64,000 nt of DNA from Pantoea sp. RIT-PI-b (GTDB lineage Bacteria; Pseudomonadota; Gammaproteobacteria; Enterobacterales; Enterobacteriaceae). The notes beneath the pieces were generated by a model that saw only the letters and a list, made by a program, of their open reading frames with translations, ran no database searches and was not told the origin of the DNA. The DNA lies in NCBI RefSeq assembly GCF_001187905.1, contig NZ_LGIS01000033.1:496001-560000 (forward strand), read 5' to 3'. Below, piece after piece: positions 8,140-16,880 of this stretch; position 1 is the first letter of the stretch, and each line of letters starts with the position of its first letter. The position numbers and the translations under genes are program-made.

Positions 8140-8614
8140 CTGTTTCTCCTTTAACAATGTTAAGTACCATCACCGTCACATCTTCATTAGCAATCTCGCG
8201 CTGTTCCACATCCTGCCAGCCGAAGCGGCGATAGAGCGCTTGCTGGTCGGGTGTATACAGCCACAGCGCCGTGATGCCACGCAGACGCGCTTCGGCAATT
8301 AATTGCGTCACCAAAGCACTCGCCAGGCCTTTGCCACGATGTTCTGACGCGGTAATGACCTCGCCGAGCCAAAACTCGCGCTCGCTGAGATCGCCTAATT
8401 CGTAGTGGATGATGCTGGCGGTCGCCATTAACTCGCCAGCTGTGGTGGTCGCTACCAGCGTGACCGTTTTAGCCTGTTCCGCGTTGCGTGCCTGCAAGCG
8501 CTGCTGAATAACAGACGCATCGCGCCAGTTTGGTAAATCTGACCATTCACGATGCAACATCTGGGTGACCGCATCGAATAACTGTGGCTGCTGCGCCAAC
8601 GGGCTGATGTGCAT
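8126..8614 (-). CDS. GNAT-family N-acetyltransferase
   Basis: 162 aa from the ATG at 8614 (AGGA 6 nt upstream), giving MHISPLAQQPQLFDAVTQML. The acetyl-CoA loop is HRGKGLASALV, matching the Q/RxxGxG/A signature, preceded by the WLGEVITASEH strand. The C-terminal segment LYTPDQQALYRRFGW is the usual motif D of the fold. The acceptor is unknown. It is the first gene of a two-gene unit with the Rid protein (14-bp overlap). The 5' extension to 8677 overlaps the B3/4 gene and is not supported. Confidence 0.87.
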   Translation of the reverse strand: MHISPLAQQPQLFDAVTQMLHREWSDLPNWRDASVIQQRLQARNAEQAKTVTLVATTTAGELMATASIIHYELGDLSEREFWLGEVITASEHRGKGLASALVTQLIAEARLRGITALWLYTPDQQALYRRFGWQDVEQREIANEDVTVMVLNIVKGETDAST

Positions 8615-8657
8615 GCAGAGTCCTAAAAGTGAGCAGGCGAGAGTGACAACATAGCGG

Positions 8658-9353
8658 TTAGCTATTGATATTGCCAAACAAACTGCGCAGCACGCTGGCG
8701 CCCGGCATCATCTGCTGAATACCCTGTTCCAGCATATCGCCTGCTTGCTGCAAGGCGTCCAGCGGCATCGCCGGTAAACGCTCCAGCACGAACCACATCT
8801 GCGTCTGTTCAATGCTGAGACGCGTGCGCACACCCTGACGCCAGTTCCAGCGCCGACAGGTCACGCCCGTCTCATCGCGCCAGATTACTTCGCCCGGCTC
8901 CGGGGATTCATGGCTTAGCACGCCTTCTTTATAGACATCGAACTGTTCGCTGCCAGCGGCGCGAGTTAAGCGCGGATTGCCAACGTAAGCCGCTACGTTC
9001 TCGCCGCCTACCGGAATGGCGAAACGAACGCTCACTGCATTATAGAGATCAACGATGGGATCGATGGCGGCCATGCTGCCGTCACGCTGCACGCGCTTGC
9101 GCAACGCATCCGCCGAGCAGGGCGTGCGCTTGGGTTTGGCACCAAAGCGCTTAAACATCTCCGCCCATTGCGATAAATGTTCTTCGGCCCAGGGAAAATC
9201 CTGCTCCAGCATGTCGCGACAGGCGCGCGTCAGCGCCTGTTCTCCCACCTGCGGATGTAACACCGGCGCAGCCTGTACCTGAAGACTGAGCGCGGTGAAC
9301 TCGGGGGCCAGTTCAGAAACAGAAGGATCGATTGACGGGTTAAAGGCGAACAT
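8658..9353 (-). CDS. B3/B4 tRNA-binding domain protein
   Basis: 231 aa. The region from about residue 60 to 200 (FKRFGAKPKRTPCSADALRKRV, then DPIVDLYNAVSVRFAIPVGGEN) is the B3/B4 domain otherwise found in the beta subunit of phenylalanyl-tRNA synthetase, where it carries the editing site. Free-standing versions are common and of unproved function; an editing or tRNA/amino-acid binding role is inference. It is divergent from an XRE-cupin regulator with only 43 bp between start codons, so control by that regulator is likely. GNAT and Rid lie downstream on the same strand and could form one unit. Confidence 0.85.
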   Translation of the reverse strand: MFAFNPSIDPSVSELAPEFTALSLQVQAAPVLHPQVGEQALTRACRDMLEQDFPWAEEHLSQWAEMFKRFGAKPKRTPCSADALRKRVQRDGSMAAIDPIVDLYNAVSVRFAIPVGGENVAAYVGNPRLTRAAGSEQFDVYKEGVLSHESPEPGEVIWRDETGVTCRRWNWRQGVRTRLSIEQTQMWFVLERLPAMPLDALQQAGDMLEQGIQQMMPGASVLRSLFGNINS

Positions 9354-9396
9354 AACATAATCCTGTAATGACTAATTTATTCCATGATAGTGACCG

Positions 9397-9999
9397 ATGA
9401 AGACCAAAGTCAATAAACTGACCGAAACGGGTGCTGATATCGACTTTGTTAGCGCGGCCGTCTCCACCAGCGTCAAAACCTACCGCCAACAGCAAAAGTT
9501 ATCGCTGGACGAGCTGTCGCGCCGCGCGGGCGTGAGTAAAGGGATGTTAGTGGACATTGAGAAAGGAAGCGCCAATCCCAGCATCGCCATTTTGTGCAAG
9601 GTTGCGGCGGCGCTAGGTTTGTCGGTGGCGGATATCGTCAACGTTACCGCCGATCCGCTCGCGCATTTAGTCGCAGAAACGGACATTCCGGTGCTGTGGC
9701 AGGGCGCAAAAGGCGGCACGGCGCGATTGCTGGCGGGCACGCAAGGGCCGGACATGATTGAGCTGTGGCGTTGGCAGATGTTTCCCGGCGAACAGTTTGT
9801 TTCACCGGGCCATCCACAGCGCACTTATGAACTGCTGCACGTTGAGCAGGGCGAGCTAACGCTGACGGTTGATGAGCAGATATTGCGGGTGCCGCGCGGC
9901 AGCTCTGCGGTGGCCAAAACCGCTGCGCCGCACAGTTACACCAACCTCGGCGAGCAGCCGCTGATTTTCACCATGGCCGTCGCCGAGATTCACAGTTAA
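9397..9999 (+). CDS. XRE-family regulator with C-terminal cupin
   Basis: 200 aa. Residues about 25-80 form an XRE helix-turn-helix (LSLDELSRRAGVSKGMLVDIEKGSANPS is the recognition region). Residues about 115-195 form a cupin (FVSPGHPQRTYELLHVEQGELTLTVDEQ), the usual ligand sensor of this type. It lies head to head with the B3/4-domain gene, so it probably regulates that gene in response to a small molecule. Its last 4 bp overlap the end of the convergent SDR gene. The regulated ligand is unknown. Confidence 0.87.
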   Translation: MKTKVNKLTETGADIDFVSAAVSTSVKTYRQQQKLSLDELSRRAGVSKGMLVDIEKGSANPSIAILCKVAAALGLSVADIVNVTADPLAHLVAETDIPVLWQGAKGGTARLLAGTQGPDMIELWRWQMFPGEQFVSPGHPQRTYELLHVEQGELTLTVDEQILRVPRGSSAVAKTAAPHSYTNLGEQPLIFTMAVAEIHS

Positions 10000-10742
10000 C
10001 CTGGCTGGTTGGCTAACGCCACCGCATCTTCACCGGCCGGAATGCGCATCGGCGCATCGGGATCGGTTGCCGCGCGCCACACCGCTTCAGCAACATCGCT
10101 CGCTTTGGTGGTCGGCTGGGGCTGTTGCATCGCGTTAAACACGCCATCAAGCAGCGGCTGATACGGTTCAAGCTGGGTGTTTTCCATGCGCGGCATCGCG
10201 TTCTTGCCGAAATCGGTGGTGGGAGCCAGACCCGGCAGCACCAGACGCACGTTGATGTTGAACGGTTGTAGCTCCAGCGCCAGCGATTCGGTAAAGGCAT
10301 TCACCGCGGCTTTGCTGCCGGTGTAAACCGCCAGCAGCGGTAAGGATTTCAGTGTGACCGTCGATGTCACGTTGATAATGGTACCGCTCTGCCTGGCACG
10401 GAACTGCGGCAGCACAGCCTGCGTCAGTGCAATCGTACCGAGCGTGTTAGTTTCAAAGACGTCGCGCACGGTCGACATTGGCGTGCCTTCCAGCGAGGTC
10501 AGCACGCCAATTCCAGCGTTATTCACCAGCACATCAATATCACCCGCTGCGGCGATAGCCTGCTCGATACTGGCCGCATCGCTGACATCCAACTGCAGCA
10601 AACGCAGATTATCTGCAGCGGGAAACAGGTCGGCACGCGGATTGCGCATGGTGGCGATCACGTTCCAGCCGCGCTCGAGGAAATAGAGCGCAGTGGCGTG
10701 ACCAAAGCCGGAAGAACAGCCGGTGATTAGAATCGTTTTCAT
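9996..10742 (-). CDS. Short-chain dehydrogenase/reductase
   Basis: 248-aa classical SDR. The cofactor motif is TGCSSGFG (residues 8-15), NNAGIG is at about 89-94, and the catalytic triad is in the S...Y-x3-K pattern (TSTVTLKSLPLLAVYTGSKAAV). The arginine in MRNPRAD suggests NADP(H) preference. The substrate is unknown. AGGAG precedes the ATG. It is divergent from an AraC/cupin_6 regulator, a frequent pairing in proteobacteria in which the regulator activates the SDR. Inverted GGACTC/GAGTCC repeats between the two genes are candidate sites. Confidence 0.9.
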   Translation of the reverse strand: MKTILITGCSSGFGHATALYFLERGWNVIATMRNPRADLFPAADNLRLLQLDVSDAASIEQAIAAAGDIDVLVNNAGIGVLTSLEGTPMSTVRDVFETNTLGTIALTQAVLPQFRARQSGTIINVTSTVTLKSLPLLAVYTGSKAAVNAFTESLALELQPFNINVRLVLPGLAPTTDFGKNAMPRMENTQLEPYQPLLDGVFNAMQQPQPTTKASDVAEAVWRAATDPDAPMRIPAGEDAVALANQPG

Positions 10743-10795
10743 CTTTCACTCCTGCATTGCTTTAGGGTAGATGACCACTATAGAGTCAATGTGCT

Positions 10796-10818
10796 GGACT
10801 CACTACAATGCAGAGTCC
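10796..10818. promoter_or_regulatory. Inverted GGACTC/GAGTCC repeat, candidate AraC site
   Basis: GGACTC and GAGTCC are spaced by 11 bp. Further copies of the same word lie at 10783-10787 (GAGTC) and 10833-10839 (GGAGTCC), all within the SDR/AraC divergent promoter. A run of four related half-sites is more than expected by chance in 60 bp, but the binding protein is inferred. Confidence 0.45.
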
Positions 10819-10841
10819 TACTTTCATTAGCAGGAGTCCAA

Positions 10842-11750
10842 ATGATCGATCCCTTAGCTGAGATGGTTTCGTTGCTACAGCCGCAAGCAGCTTTCTCCAA
10901 GCGTGCGCGAGCTAATGGCCGCTGGCGCGTGCATCGCAGCGAAACCGGCCAACCGTTCTATTGCCTGGTGCTGGCAGGCCGCAGCCAACTGAAGATGAAA
11001 GGACATGCGCCAATAACCCTTGAGCAGGGCGACTTTGTACTGATTCCGGCCGCATGGGAATTTTGCATGACCAGCGCTGAACCACCTGCCGACGATGCGC
11101 CAGAAACCGTGCCGCAGATGCTCGCACCCGGCGAGTTCTGGATTGGCGATCAACAGCAGCCAGCCGACGTGGAAACCTTAATTGGCTATTGCCAGTTCGG
11201 CGCGCCCGATGCTGGATTGATCGTCTCGCTGCTGCCGCAGTTTATTCAGGTGCGCGGTGAATCCCGTTTGACCACCTTGGTGCAATTGGTGATGAACGAA
11301 TGTCGCGCGCAACGGCCGGCGCGCCATGTGGTGCTGGAGCGCTTGCTGGAGCTGCTATTAATAGAGGCGCTGCGATCGATGCCGATCTGTAATGCGTGTC
11401 CGGGCGTAATGGGCGGATTAGCCGATGAGCGCCTGGCGGCAGCGATCCGCGCTATTCACGCTAATCCCGCGCACAGCTGGACGGTGGCAGAACTGGCTAA
11501 AGCCGCTGCGCTTTCGCGTTCCGCTTTCTTTGTGCGTTTTCGGGCTGCAGTTGGCGTCGCGCCGATGGTTTATCTGCTGACATGGCGCATGGCACTCGCG
11601 AAAGATCTGCTGCGTGGTAAAAACATGGCGGTAGCCGAAGTGGCGGAGCGCGTCGGTTATCGCTCTGCCAGCGCGTTCAGCGTGGCATTCAGCCGCTACG
11701 TCGGCCAGCCACCTGCATGGTTTGCGGCCGAGGCAGAACAAGATGTTTAG
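10842..11750 (+). CDS. AraC-family regulator with cupin_6 domain
   Basis: 302 aa from the ATG at 10842, which has AGGAG at 10832-10836; the upstream GTG at 10791 is less likely. The N-terminal half (DPLAEMVSLLQP, then FYCLVLAGRSQLKMKG and LEQGDFVLIPAAWEF) is the cupin_6 sensor. The C-terminal half carries two helix-turn-helix motifs: WTVAELAKAAALSRSAFFVRFRAAVG, then MAVAEVAERVGYRSASAFSVAFSRYVG. It probably controls the divergent SDR gene. It ends 4 bp into the convergent DUF2000 gene. Confidence 0.9.
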   Translation: MIDPLAEMVSLLQPQAAFSKRARANGRWRVHRSETGQPFYCLVLAGRSQLKMKGHAPITLEQGDFVLIPAAWEFCMTSAEPPADDAPETVPQMLAPGEFWIGDQQQPADVETLIGYCQFGAPDAGLIVSLLPQFIQVRGESRLTTLVQLVMNECRAQRPARHVVLERLLELLLIEALRSMPICNACPGVMGGLADERLAAAIRAIHANPAHSWTVAELAKAAALSRSAFFVRFRAAVGVAPMVYLLTWRMALAKDLLRGKNMAVAEVAERVGYRSASAFSVAFSRYVGQPPAWFAAEAEQDV

Positions 11751-12169
11751 CGATAAAGCTTCAGATTGCCGGTTAAACGGGTGATTTTTTTCTTGTGACC
11801 GATCAAACCCAACGCCACCAACTCAATATGATCGCTGTGCGCGTTGGCAATACGTTCGCCATATTCCTCATAGGTTTTACAGGATTGTGCCAGCGCGCTG
11901 AACGGCATCGCAAAGATCTGGTTATCGACGCCGCTTATTTGCTGCAACTCGCGCAGGTAATTGCCATCAGCCAATAACACCGGCAGCGGCGCGTAAATAA
12001 CGCCAGGATAGCTCACGCCATCCTGGCTCTGCTGGTCCGGCCCCACCAAATTGCCTATCAATTTTCCAAAACTAATGCCGATAACGCTACAAGCGTTCAT
12101 TGCCAATCCTGCGGGCAGTTGCTGATCAATCACGATGGTGCAGCGATGGGTGTTTGCGTAGAAATTCAT
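11747..12169 (-). CDS. DUF2000-family protein
   Basis: 140 aa from the ATG at 12169 (MNFYANTHRCTIVIDQQLPAG). The long open frame to 12367 crosses palindromic repeats and is rejected. The NACSVIGISFGKL segment and the PLPVLLADGNYLRELQ stretch match DUF2000, a small family related to peptidyl-tRNA hydrolase-like folds with no established function. It is divergent from an Lrp/AsnC regulator, a pairing often seen for this family, so regulation by it is plausible. The 260-bp gap holds two palindromic repeat units at 12234 and 12266. Confidence 0.75.
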   Translation of the reverse strand: MNFYANTHRCTIVIDQQLPAGLAMNACSVIGISFGKLIGNLVGPDQQSQDGVSYPGVIYAPLPVLLADGNYLRELQQISGVDNQIFAMPFSALAQSCKTYEEYGERIANAHSDHIELVALGLIGHKKKITRLTGNLKLYR

Positions 12170-12233
12170 GATACAGCCTTCACTTTGAGTGGGTTTAGAG
12201 GTGCGCGGTTCAGCGAATAATGCTGGTCTGCCT

Positions 12234-12283
12234 GGTGCGCATAAATGCGCACCCTTCGACGTAGGGTCGCCATTCATGGCGAC
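12234..12283. repeat. Two palindromic units in tandem, GTAGGG family (copy A2)
   Basis: GGTGCGCATAAATGCGCACC at 12234-12253 is a perfect hairpin. GTCGCCATTCATGGCGAC at 12266-12283 is a second hairpin with different arms, preceded by GTAGG. Both share the AT-rich centre of the family. Confidence 0.8.
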
Positions 12284-12429
12284 TTCCACGCAATGATTCT
12301 GATGGCAATCATCAAGTGAAAAGTATGCGGCAAGGAGAAAGAAAAGTGCTTGCGGAATGCATTGCAAAAAGGACGCGTTAGGGATAAAAAATCCCTAAAC
12401 CGCAAATCTACGGAAAGGATCATCCTGTT

Positions 12430-12891
12430 ATGAGCTTAAGCAAGACAGATATTAGAATTCTTCAGCAGTTGCAGCAGGACGCGCGCATCACCAACCAACA
12501 TCTCGCCGACGAAATTGGCCTCTCCGCATCCCCCACCTGGCGCAAAGTGCGCAAGCTGGAAGAGGATGAAGTGATTCAGGGTTATCGTGCGGTACTTAAT
12601 CGAAAAAAAATTGGCCTTAATGTGATGGTGTTTGTGCGCGTCACTATTGATAGCCACAGTGAAGCCGAAGCGCGTAAATTCGAACAGGAAGTGATGTCGC
12701 TGGATAATGTGGTGTCCTGCTACAGCATCGGCGGCGATGCCGATTTCTTATTGCAAGTGGTGGCGGCAGATATGGATGCGTATGCCGACTTCGCGATGTC
12801 GGTTATTCGTAGACTGCCAGGGATAAAAGAGATGCAGAGTATGTTTGTGCTGAAGGAGATAAAGGGAATGGCGGCCTGGCCTTTAGTATAA
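12430..12891 (+). CDS. Lrp/AsnC-family transcriptional regulator
   Basis: 153 aa. The N-terminal helix-turn-helix is LSKTDIRILQQLQQDARITNQHLADEIGLSASPTWRKVRKLEEDEVIQGYRAVLN. The C-terminal RAM ligand-binding and oligomerisation domain includes VVSCYSIGGDADFLLQVVAADMDAY. It is about the usual length for local (non-global) Lrp-type regulators of amino-acid metabolism. It is divergent from the DUF2000 gene. Its stop codon marks the sharp change from GC-rich to AT-rich sequence at the left edge of the RT island. Confidence 0.92.
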   Translation: MSLSKTDIRILQQLQQDARITNQHLADEIGLSASPTWRKVRKLEEDEVIQGYRAVLNRKKIGLNVMVFVRVTIDSHSEAEARKFEQEVMSLDNVVSCYSIGGDADFLLQVVAADMDAYADFAMSVIRRLPGIKEMQSMFVLKEIKGMAAWPLV

Positions 12892-12933
12892 TATTAGTAT
12901 TTTTAGATTGAATGATATACTAGGCTTAATTAA

Positions 12934-13026
<93 letters not shown>

Positions 13027-13064
13027 TTTAACATTTATTAAAAAAACAGAATAATGAGGATTCG

Positions 13065-16000
13065 ATGAGCAAACTCAATTTTGCAAAAGGATATATTAAA
13101 TTTGAGGATCTATATGTTGCATATCGGAAAGCTAAATCAGAAGCCTTTTACGATAGTTTTCATTCTAATGCAATTTCTTTTGCAAATTTCGAAAGTGATT
13201 TTAATCATAAATTGAGTGCGTTATTTTTAAATGTCACTGATAAAGATAATGCTAGGTGGGATGACATAGAATTTATCGGTGGATTTAGGTATGCACCAAA
13301 AGCACTAAGCGATAAAGAATGGGTTAACAAAGATAGTATTTATTATAGATCAATAAACCCGATGGAAGATTGGTGGCAAAGATATAATGATAATGATCAG
13401 AAAAAGATCACTCCAGATTACAGGCTAATTATGACGCCAACAACTAATTTTCAGATAATTTCTGCACTTTGGATATTGAAGGTTGGTCATAAGTTTGATG
13501 AAAAATTAGATAAGGCTTTATCGTATGGTAATAGATTAAGACGGCAATATCATGAGCTTGATATCAACGATACAATGAATGGGCCTATCAACACCGAATC
13601 ACCGGGTTTATTTAATCCATATTTTATTGCATATAAAAAATGGAGGAGTGATGGCTTAGACTCAATGAGGGGTTTATTAGAGAGTAATTTCCCAGTTACT
13701 GCAATCACTATGGATCTTGAAGGTTTTTATCATAACGTTTCACCATCCTTCTTATTACAAAAAGAATTCTTACATGAAATAGGTGTTGAATTAACTCAAG
13801 ATGATATTTTATTTACTAGATTGTTTATTAGTTCATTAAAGAAATGGCATATTAGTACGTTAAACTCAAATGGATCAAATGTTAAGAGGAAAAACTATTC
13901 TCTACCAGTAGGTCTTTCTGCTTCAAAAGTAATATCCAATGCTTTGTTATATGAGCTAGATAAACAAATGCGTGAAGACCTAAAACCTGCTTACTACGGA
14001 CGTTATGTGGATGATATATTTATTGTTTTTAAGACACCTGTGGGTTGTGATGGCGGGAATTCAGTATTATCATATATTGAAGAAAACATTGAGTGTATAA
14101 AAATTACCAATGAAAATAAGAAACAGTATGATCTTAGTATCGGATTTAAGTATGCTAAAAGTTGCAACTTAAAGTTTGGAGCAAATAAACAAAAGATTTT
14201 TAATCTTTCAGGCAAGCATGGGCTAGATTTTATTGACCAAATTTCTTCACAAATACAAGCTCAATCTAGTGAATATCGTATGCTTCCTGAGCTGCCGGAA
14301 AACTCGGTGGAAATGGCCAATAAAACTCTTTTAGCTTCATCAGATACATCTTTAATTCCAGATGCATTGAGAAAAGCAGATGTGGTTTCTATCCGCCGGT
14401 TAGGCTTAGCATTATTGTTGAAAGATATTGAAAGCTATACAGCCGATCTGTCTGCTGCATCGTGGATTAATGTCCGACAAGAGTTTTATGGTTTGGTTGA
14501 TCGCTATTTACTAACGCCAAAAGGGATTTTTGATTTATTTGTTTATATACATAGAACATTTAAGTTAATGATAGTAAATAATGATTTTGATTTTTCTCTA
14601 GATTTCATAAAAAAAATAAATAAATGCTTTGATCTTATTGAGAAAACGTCAGGGACATTGGCTGATGAAAAACTGATTAGTTGTAAAAAATATCTTCACG
14701 AAAGACTATATGATTCAGCAATACAGTCTGCTACAGTCCGAGGATTTGATGGTTGGAGTAAGTTAAAAAAAATAACTGACGAGCTGACAAGACTAATTGG
14801 TAATAACCATATTGAGCTTTCAGAATACGAGTTAAAAAATTTATGTCTAAATGTCTTACATGCCGATTTTGGCTACAGACCATATAAAGATTATTGGCAT
14901 TACTCACAAAAAGATAACTTTGATAATCTTTTAATGTCTGAAAATGAAAGTTTCAATCATGTTCTAAGACTGAATTTAATTGATAAATTTTGTAAAGAAA
15001 CGCAGCTGAAAACGCCACACTTACAAGCATTAGTTTTTCCAACAAGACCTCAAACAATACAGGAAATTGCTTTTATTTGCCCGAAAGTATTAGAAGATGT
15101 GATTTTTTTTAAAGATAGTATATTTGCTTTAAGAGGCGCTGGCACATATTTTAATGGTAATGTTGGTTATTCAAAGTCTGAAAGTGGAGTGGTTTCAATT
15201 AACATACCTAGTTCTCATTATTTAACTGTCAAGGTTGCGCTAACAAATTTTTTAACTGAAGATAACCAATATGAATTAACGCTTGAGGGAAAGTGTGATG
15301 AATCTTTAGAAAGATATAAAAAGATAAATAAATTGATAAATGATATTTTGAAATGTAATGAGCCATCTGATTACATTGTTTTCCCAGAGTGCTCCATCCC
15401 TTTGCGATGGGCGATTAATATATCTTATCGGCTTGGAAGACAGAAAAAATCATTAATAGCAGGTATAGAATGCTATGTTGACACTAATAATAGCAAAATA
15501 ATAAGAAATGATTGTTTGCTTTCCTTAACTACTGTATGGCCTGGTTATGATAGTAATTTTCTAATTTTGCAATCTAAAAACTCTCCGTCGCATGGAGAAA
15601 GGAAAGCGTTAAGTGACTCTGGTTTAATGTTGTATTCATCTTCCTTAAGTAATAATGAGAAATTCCCTACATATAAACATGGCGGCTTTCACTTTGGAGT
15701 AATCTTGTGCAGCGATCTGACAAATCCGTTGAATAGAACAAGATATCAAGGTTTAGTTGATTGTTTATTCGTTTTAGAATGGAATCCTGACGTTAAAACT
15801 TTTAGTTATTTAATTGAAGGCGCTTCTCATGACACGCATTCTTTCATTGTCCAAGTAAATAATAGAAAGTATGGTGATAGCCGTGTTCGTGCACCTTACA
15901 GAGCCGATTTTAAAAGAGATACCGTAAGAGTAAAAGGGGGAGTGTCTGATACATATGTGATAGCCGAAATAAAATATGGTCCATTAAGAGAGTTTCAAAA

Positions 16001-16079
16001 AAATGGGGATATGACAGATAGTGACTCTGAATTCAAACCTGTTCCAGTAGGGTTTGAAATGTGTAAAACAAGAATGTAA
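13065..16079 (+). CDS. drt1a: Reverse transcriptase-nitrilase fusion, DRT type 1-like
   Basis: 1004 aa. The RT domain lies in about residues 100-400: motif A is MDLEGFY with D217, motif B is LPVGLSASK (280-288), motif C is YVDD (314-317), and a GFKYAKSCNLKFG segment follows. Residues about 400-690 are helical and unassigned. Residues about 720-980 are a nitrilase/C-N hydrolase domain whose Glu-Lys-Cys triad appears intact: E775 in FPEC, K838 in QSKNSPSHGE, and C882 in ILCSD. RT-nitrilase fusions belong to the UG/Abi RT class and define type 1 DRT antiphage systems. Retron VTG/NAXXH marks and a group II maturase domain are absent. TGAGGA precedes the ATG. The coding is AT-rich, unlike its neighbours, which suggests acquisition. 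The exact UG group needs a phylogeny. Confidence 0.88.
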   Translation: MSKLNFAKGYIKFEDLYVAYRKAKSEAFYDSFHSNAISFANFESDFNHKLSALFLNVTDKDNARWDDIEFIGGFRYAPKALSDKEWVNKDSIYYRSINPMEDWWQRYNDNDQKKITPDYRLIMTPTTNFQIISALWILKVGHKFDEKLDKALSYGNRLRRQYHELDINDTMNGPINTESPGLFNPYFIAYKKWRSDGLDSMRGLLESNFPVTAITMDLEGFYHNVSPSFLLQKEFLHEIGVELTQDDILFTRLFISSLKKWHISTLNSNGSNVKRKNYSLPVGLSASKVISNALLYELDKQMREDLKPAYYGRYVDDIFIVFKTPVGCDGGNSVLSYIEENIECIKITNENKKQYDLSIGFKYAKSCNLKFGANKQKIFNLSGKHGLDFIDQISSQIQAQSSEYRMLPELPENSVEMANKTLLASSDTSLIPDALRKADVVSIRRLGLALLLKDIESYTADLSAASWINVRQEFYGLVDRYLLTPKGIFDLFVYIHRTFKLMIVNNDFDFSLDFIKKINKCFDLIEKTSGTLADEKLISCKKYLHERLYDSAIQSATVRGFDGWSKLKKITDELTRLIGNNHIELSEYELKNLCLNVLHADFGYRPYKDYWHYSQKDNFDNLLMSENESFNHVLRLNLIDKFCKETQLKTPHLQALVFPTRPQTIQEIAFICPKVLEDVIFFKDSIFALRGAGTYFNGNVGYSKSESGVVSINIPSSHYLTVKVALTNFLTEDNQYELTLEGKCDESLERYKKINKLINDILKCNEPSDYIVFPECSIPLRWAINISYRLGRQKKSLIAGIECYVDTNNSKIIRNDCLLSLTTVWPGYDSNFLILQSKNSPSHGERKALSDSGLMLYSSSLSNNEKFPTYKHGGFHFGVILCSDLTNPLNRTRYQGLVDCLFVLEWNPDVKTFSYLIEGASHDTHSFIVQVNNRKYGDSRVRAPYRADFKRDTVRVKGGVSDTYVIAEIKYGPLREFQKNGDMTDSDSEFKPVPVGFEMCKTRM

Positions 16080-16103
16080 ATACGACGGTGGTAATTTTAA
16101 AAA

Positions 16104-16601
16104 ATGAAAAGTAAAAGCTTCACTTGTTTCGAAACTGGTTGGTCTGTTTTCATAGACGTTAATATGTGGCTAAAATGGATCGGAATTTTATCTGGTATTG
16201 CTACAATAGCTGGCGTAGTCATTGCTTTATATGCTGCGAGTGTTGCATATAACCAATTAATATCAAGTAGGAAGGAATCTAAGAGTGCTACAGCGTACCA
16301 AATTTATCACCAATATTTGTCAATGTGTATCGCATATCCAAACTTCTCAAACGGAATGGTGAAGCCACTTTCAGTTACAGAAGAATATGCTAAATATTGT
16401 TGGTTCGTCTCATCAATGCTTTTTTCATTTGAGCAAATATTATCCATTGATATAAATGACGAAAAGTGGAATTCGACTATAAAATCACAGCTTTCAAGAC
16501 ATATTGATCATCTTAAAATATCAAGCACTGTTAGGGAGCGTCACTGGGATGAATCTTTAATTGATTTGATAAATGATTTAGTTTCCACATCTATTCCCTG
16601 A
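16104..16601 (+). CDS. Small single-TM protein, partner of the RT-nitrilase
   Basis: 165 aa, starting 24 bp after the RT gene, on the same strand and just as AT-rich. One strong membrane segment is visible at about residues 24-48 (LKWIGILSGIATIAGVVIALYAASVAY), followed by a basic KES-rich turn and a helical cytoplasmic domain of about 110 aa with two conserved-looking aromatics (YCWFVSSMLFSF). I do not recognise a named domain. Its place in a two-gene unit with an RT-nitrilase fits the membrane or second component of type 1 DRT systems. The ribosome site is weak (GGTGGT at 12 nt), so an internal start near 16161 is possible. A hairpin terminator follows. Confidence 0.8.
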   Translation: MKSKSFTCFETGWSVFIDVNMWLKWIGILSGIATIAGVVIALYAASVAYNQLISSRKESKSATAYQIYHQYLSMCIAYPNFSNGMVKPLSVTEEYAKYCWFVSSMLFSFEQILSIDINDEKWNSTIKSQLSRHIDHLKISSTVRERHWDESLIDLINDLVSTSIP

Positions 16602-16607
16602 ATCAAA

Positions 16608-16635
16608 ACCAATGTTTATAATAATAAACATTGGT
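16608..16635 (+). terminator. Terminator of the RT operon
   Basis: A perfect 12-bp stem (ACCAATGTTTAT with its complement) around a 4-nt AATA loop, followed by GAGTTTTATTT. It lies 7 bp after the stop of the partner gene, so the RT pair is a self-contained transcription unit. The remaining gap to the autotransporter (to 16880) is AT-rich promoter DNA with nothing else recognisable. Confidence 0.8.
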
Positions 16636-16880
16636 GAGTTTTATTTATGACCGCTAATTAGGTCCATTTTTATGCTATGTGTTTTTAGCCAAATTCCTAA
16701 ATCCTCTCTCCCATCTCACAAATCCTTAACTCAAACTAGACGCTAACCCTAACTAGCGTTGATACTCATTTCACCCAATTTCAAACATTAAAAACCTGAA
16801 ACAAAATAATTCAGTCAGTTAAACAAACCTGAAGCGTACATCCGTACGCAATTTGTCTTTTCTCTGTTGAGGAAAACATT

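Noticed and set aside
12170..12367. N-terminal extension of the DUF2000 protein
   Set aside because: It crosses palindromic repeats and the Lrp-side promoter, and the family begins at the ATG at 12169.
13065..16079. Retron or group II intron RT
   Set aside because: No VTG or NAXXH retron marks, no maturase or endonuclease domain, and the C-terminal part is a nitrilase.
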